Below are positions 3,924-5,047 of a stretch of DNA of 5,047 nt, piece by piece. The translations under genes were made by a program, and so were the position numbers. The notes under the pieces were generated by a model that was not told the origin of the DNA, made no database searches, and saw nothing but the letters and a program-made list of their open reading frames with translations. The stretch lies in contig JAEZJR010000218.1 of NCBI GenBank assembly GCA_023415725.1, positions 1 through 5,047 on the forward strand. The letters are read 5' to 3'. How positions within the stretch are numbered: position 1 is the first letter of the stretch; every line of letters starts with the position of its first letter. Source of the DNA: Acidobacteriota bacterium (lineage in GTDB: Bacteria > Acidobacteriota > Blastocatellia > Pyrinomonadales > Pyrinomonadaceae).

Positions 3924-4823
3924 ATGACGAGAAAGTTTTTGAGAAGCGTGTCCGTATCCGCCGTGATGGCCTTATTCGCCGCCGGGGCGATGGCTCAGAA
4001 CACGAAAAAAGAGGTTGTAGTAAATCCCGATGGCTCATACACGGTCATTGAGTACCCGGTTGATAAAGAAGTGATGGTGACGCTGACGCCCTCGACGACG
4101 ATCAGCAGTGCGAAGGGCATGGCCCACGTAGTCCGGTCGGCGGACGGGACCAAGGTTCATTTCGACATGTCAGGGCTGCCGACCACGGTGACCAGCTACC
4201 ATGCTTACGCGGTGGATCCGACAGGAACGCCGACCTACCTCGGGCCGATCACCATAACCAACGGTGTGGCGAAGGCCGATTTCACGACGCCGATGAACCA
4301 GTTCATGCTGGTCGTGTCGCCGAATGAAGGTTTGACCGCGGTCGCTCCGAACAACGTTGTGTTCCAGAGCGCGGTGCCGACTGGCTATGCCGTTGTGCCG
4401 AAGCGAGTTAGCGAAGGCCGCGTAGCAGAGGTCGCGGGTGACGTTAGGTTTCGGTACGACGTCCCGATGCTCAACATCTCTACCTTCCCGGACACTGAGA
4501 AGGAGATCAAGATGAAGTTCTCAGGGGAACTTCAGGGCCTCGAGGGGAAGGCATATATCGACCGTGAAAAAGGCACGACGAAGATCAAAATGAAGTTCGA
4601 CGACATGAAGAAAGTGCCTGCAAATAAACGGTTTACGCTATGGACGGTTTCCCCGGATGGTAAATATACCAAGTTAGGGCAGATCGTTAATGCCGGGAAT
4701 CGTGACGAGGCGGAGATCGTGAGCGAATCGGCTCTGACCGATTTCGGGCTCTTCATAACCGTGGAGGACGCTGACGTGACCGTGCCGACGAGCCGTATCT
4801 ACTCTGTATTTACGGTGAGCTAA
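3924..4823 (+). CDS. Secreted protein of two tandem beta-rich repeats, function unknown
   Basis: The 299-residue protein has a clear signal peptide: basic MTRKFLR, a hydrophobic stretch (about 8-20) and a cleavage site AMA-Q after residue 24. There is no lipobox cysteine, later membrane segment or cell-wall anchor, so the mature protein is probably periplasmic or exported. Residues 60-152 and 203-298 look like diverged copies of one domain. YAVDPTGTPTYLGPI (95-109) parallels WTVSPDGKYTKLGQI (240-254), and FMLVVSPNEG (127-136) parallels FGLFITVEDA (274-283). The pattern recalls the extracytoplasmic domain of RskA-type anti-sigma factors, but no zinc anti-sigma N-terminus is present. I do not recognise a specific family. 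The start at 3924 is preferred because AGGAGGAGGTG lies just upstream at the right distance; the ATG at 3903 overlaps that site. Expression may depend on sigma-54. Confidence 0.85.
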   Translation: MTRKFLRSVSVSAVMALFAAGAMAQNTKKEVVVNPDGSYTVIEYPVDKEVMVTLTPSTTISSAKGMAHVVRSADGTKVHFDMSGLPTTVTSYHAYAVDPTGTPTYLGPITITNGVAKADFTTPMNQFMLVVSPNEGLTAVAPNNVVFQSAVPTGYAVVPKRVSEGRVAEVAGDVRFRYDVPMLNISTFPDTEKEIKMKFSGELQGLEGKAYIDREKGTTKIKMKFDDMKKVPANKRFTLWTVSPDGKYTKLGQIVNAGNRDEAEIVSESALTDFGLFITVEDADVTVPTSRIYSVFTVS

Positions 4824-4840
4824 TTTGAGGGGCACGACAT

Positions 4841-4875
4841 GGATGAAAGGAGGTCAAACCGGCCTCCTTTCATTC
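4841..4875 (+). terminator. 3' hairpin after the secreted-protein gene
   Basis: ATGAAAGGAGG (4843-4853) pairs perfectly with CCTCCTTTCAT (4863-4873) around a 9-base loop; one G-U and one G-C pair extend it to 13 pairs at 4841-4875. It starts 17 bases after the stop codon. There is no T-run after it, so it is not a textbook intrinsic terminator, though the position fits transcript ending or 3' protection. The left arm contains an AGGAGG that would be masked when folded. Confidence 0.6.
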
Positions 4876-4997
4876 GGGATAAAGACAGTGATCGCAATGA
4901 CTAAGGCAAACGACGGGATTCTGTACGAGAGGTTACTGTTTTCCACAGGCAGGTAAGTAATAAATCAATTCTAAATAAATTTTCAAGGAGTAAGGTA

Positions 4998-5047
4998 ATG
5001 GCAGAAGCAACTAAGAAAGGTTCGCAAAGCACAGGATCGACCGGCGG
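4998..5047 (+). CDS. Start of an unidentified gene, cut by the window edge
   Basis: An ATG at 4998 has AAGGAG seven bases upstream (4985-4990) and opens a frame that runs off the window after 16 full codons: MAEATKKGSQSTGSTG. The N-terminus is hydrophilic and rich in Ser, Thr and Gly, with no signal peptide so far; this suggests a flexible tail, and the family cannot be named. The preceding 60 bases are AT-rich and hold a weak promoter candidate (TTACTG 4933, then AGTAAT 4956 after 17 bases) with TTTTCCACA (4939-4947) between the boxes. The ribosome-binding site makes a real gene likely. Confidence 0.65.
   Translation, partial: MAEATKKGSQSTGSTG

Noticed and set aside
4897..4956. 19-codon open frame (MTKANDGILYERLLFSTGR)
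   Set aside because: It has no ribosome-binding site and ends within the presumed promoter region of the next gene.

Overview
The window is a piece of bacterial chromosome that most resembles Acidobacteriota, possibly Blastocatellia or Pyrinomonadales. This is inference. It rests on a DUF1844 protein with an N-terminal VVDRRKFNPDG motif, a stand-alone four-helix-bundle (23S rRNA intervening-sequence type) gene, moderately GC-rich genes, and gaps packed with small palindromes and short-period repeats. No rRNA, tRNA, CRISPR array, transposase or phage gene is visible.

Layout. Positions 1-470 hold no gene. They contain a near-consensus sigma-70 promoter pointing left out of the window (96-124), an AT-rich 8-bp dyad (150-169), three DnaA-box-like 9-mers (275-373) and a REP-like inverted pair (379-463). 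Positions 471-2738 are a four-gene minus-strand cluster, in transcription order: a DUF1844 protein (2738 to 2166), a four-helix-bundle protein (2084 to 1722), a PhnP-like metallo-beta-lactamase-fold hydrolase (1681 to 920) and a GNAT acetyltransferase broken by one in-frame TAA (920 to 471). The last two overlap by one base. Divergent to this cluster is mazG (2944-3750, plus). A 13-bp perfect hairpin follows it, then a candidate sigma-54 promoter (3846-3861) and a secreted two-repeat protein of unknown function (3924-4823). A strong 3' hairpin (4841-4875) separates this from the first 16 codons of another gene (from 4998).

Functional reading. The recognisable genes are housekeeping or accessory: MazG removes abnormal nucleoside triphosphates, the PhnP-like enzyme is probably a phosphodiesterase, and DUF1844 has no known function. 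I see no defence or biosynthetic system.

The most unusual content lies between the genes. The four-helix-bundle gene is clearly AT-richer than its neighbours and is bracketed exactly by two 9-bp-unit repeat arrays in inverted orientation that share a 13-bp perfect inverted repeat. It therefore looks like a small inserted cassette. Two further 9-bp-period elements lie between DUF1844 and mazG, one of them a 27-bp-arm hairpin. Most gaps in this window thus hold a compact repeat, and several abut start or stop codons directly.
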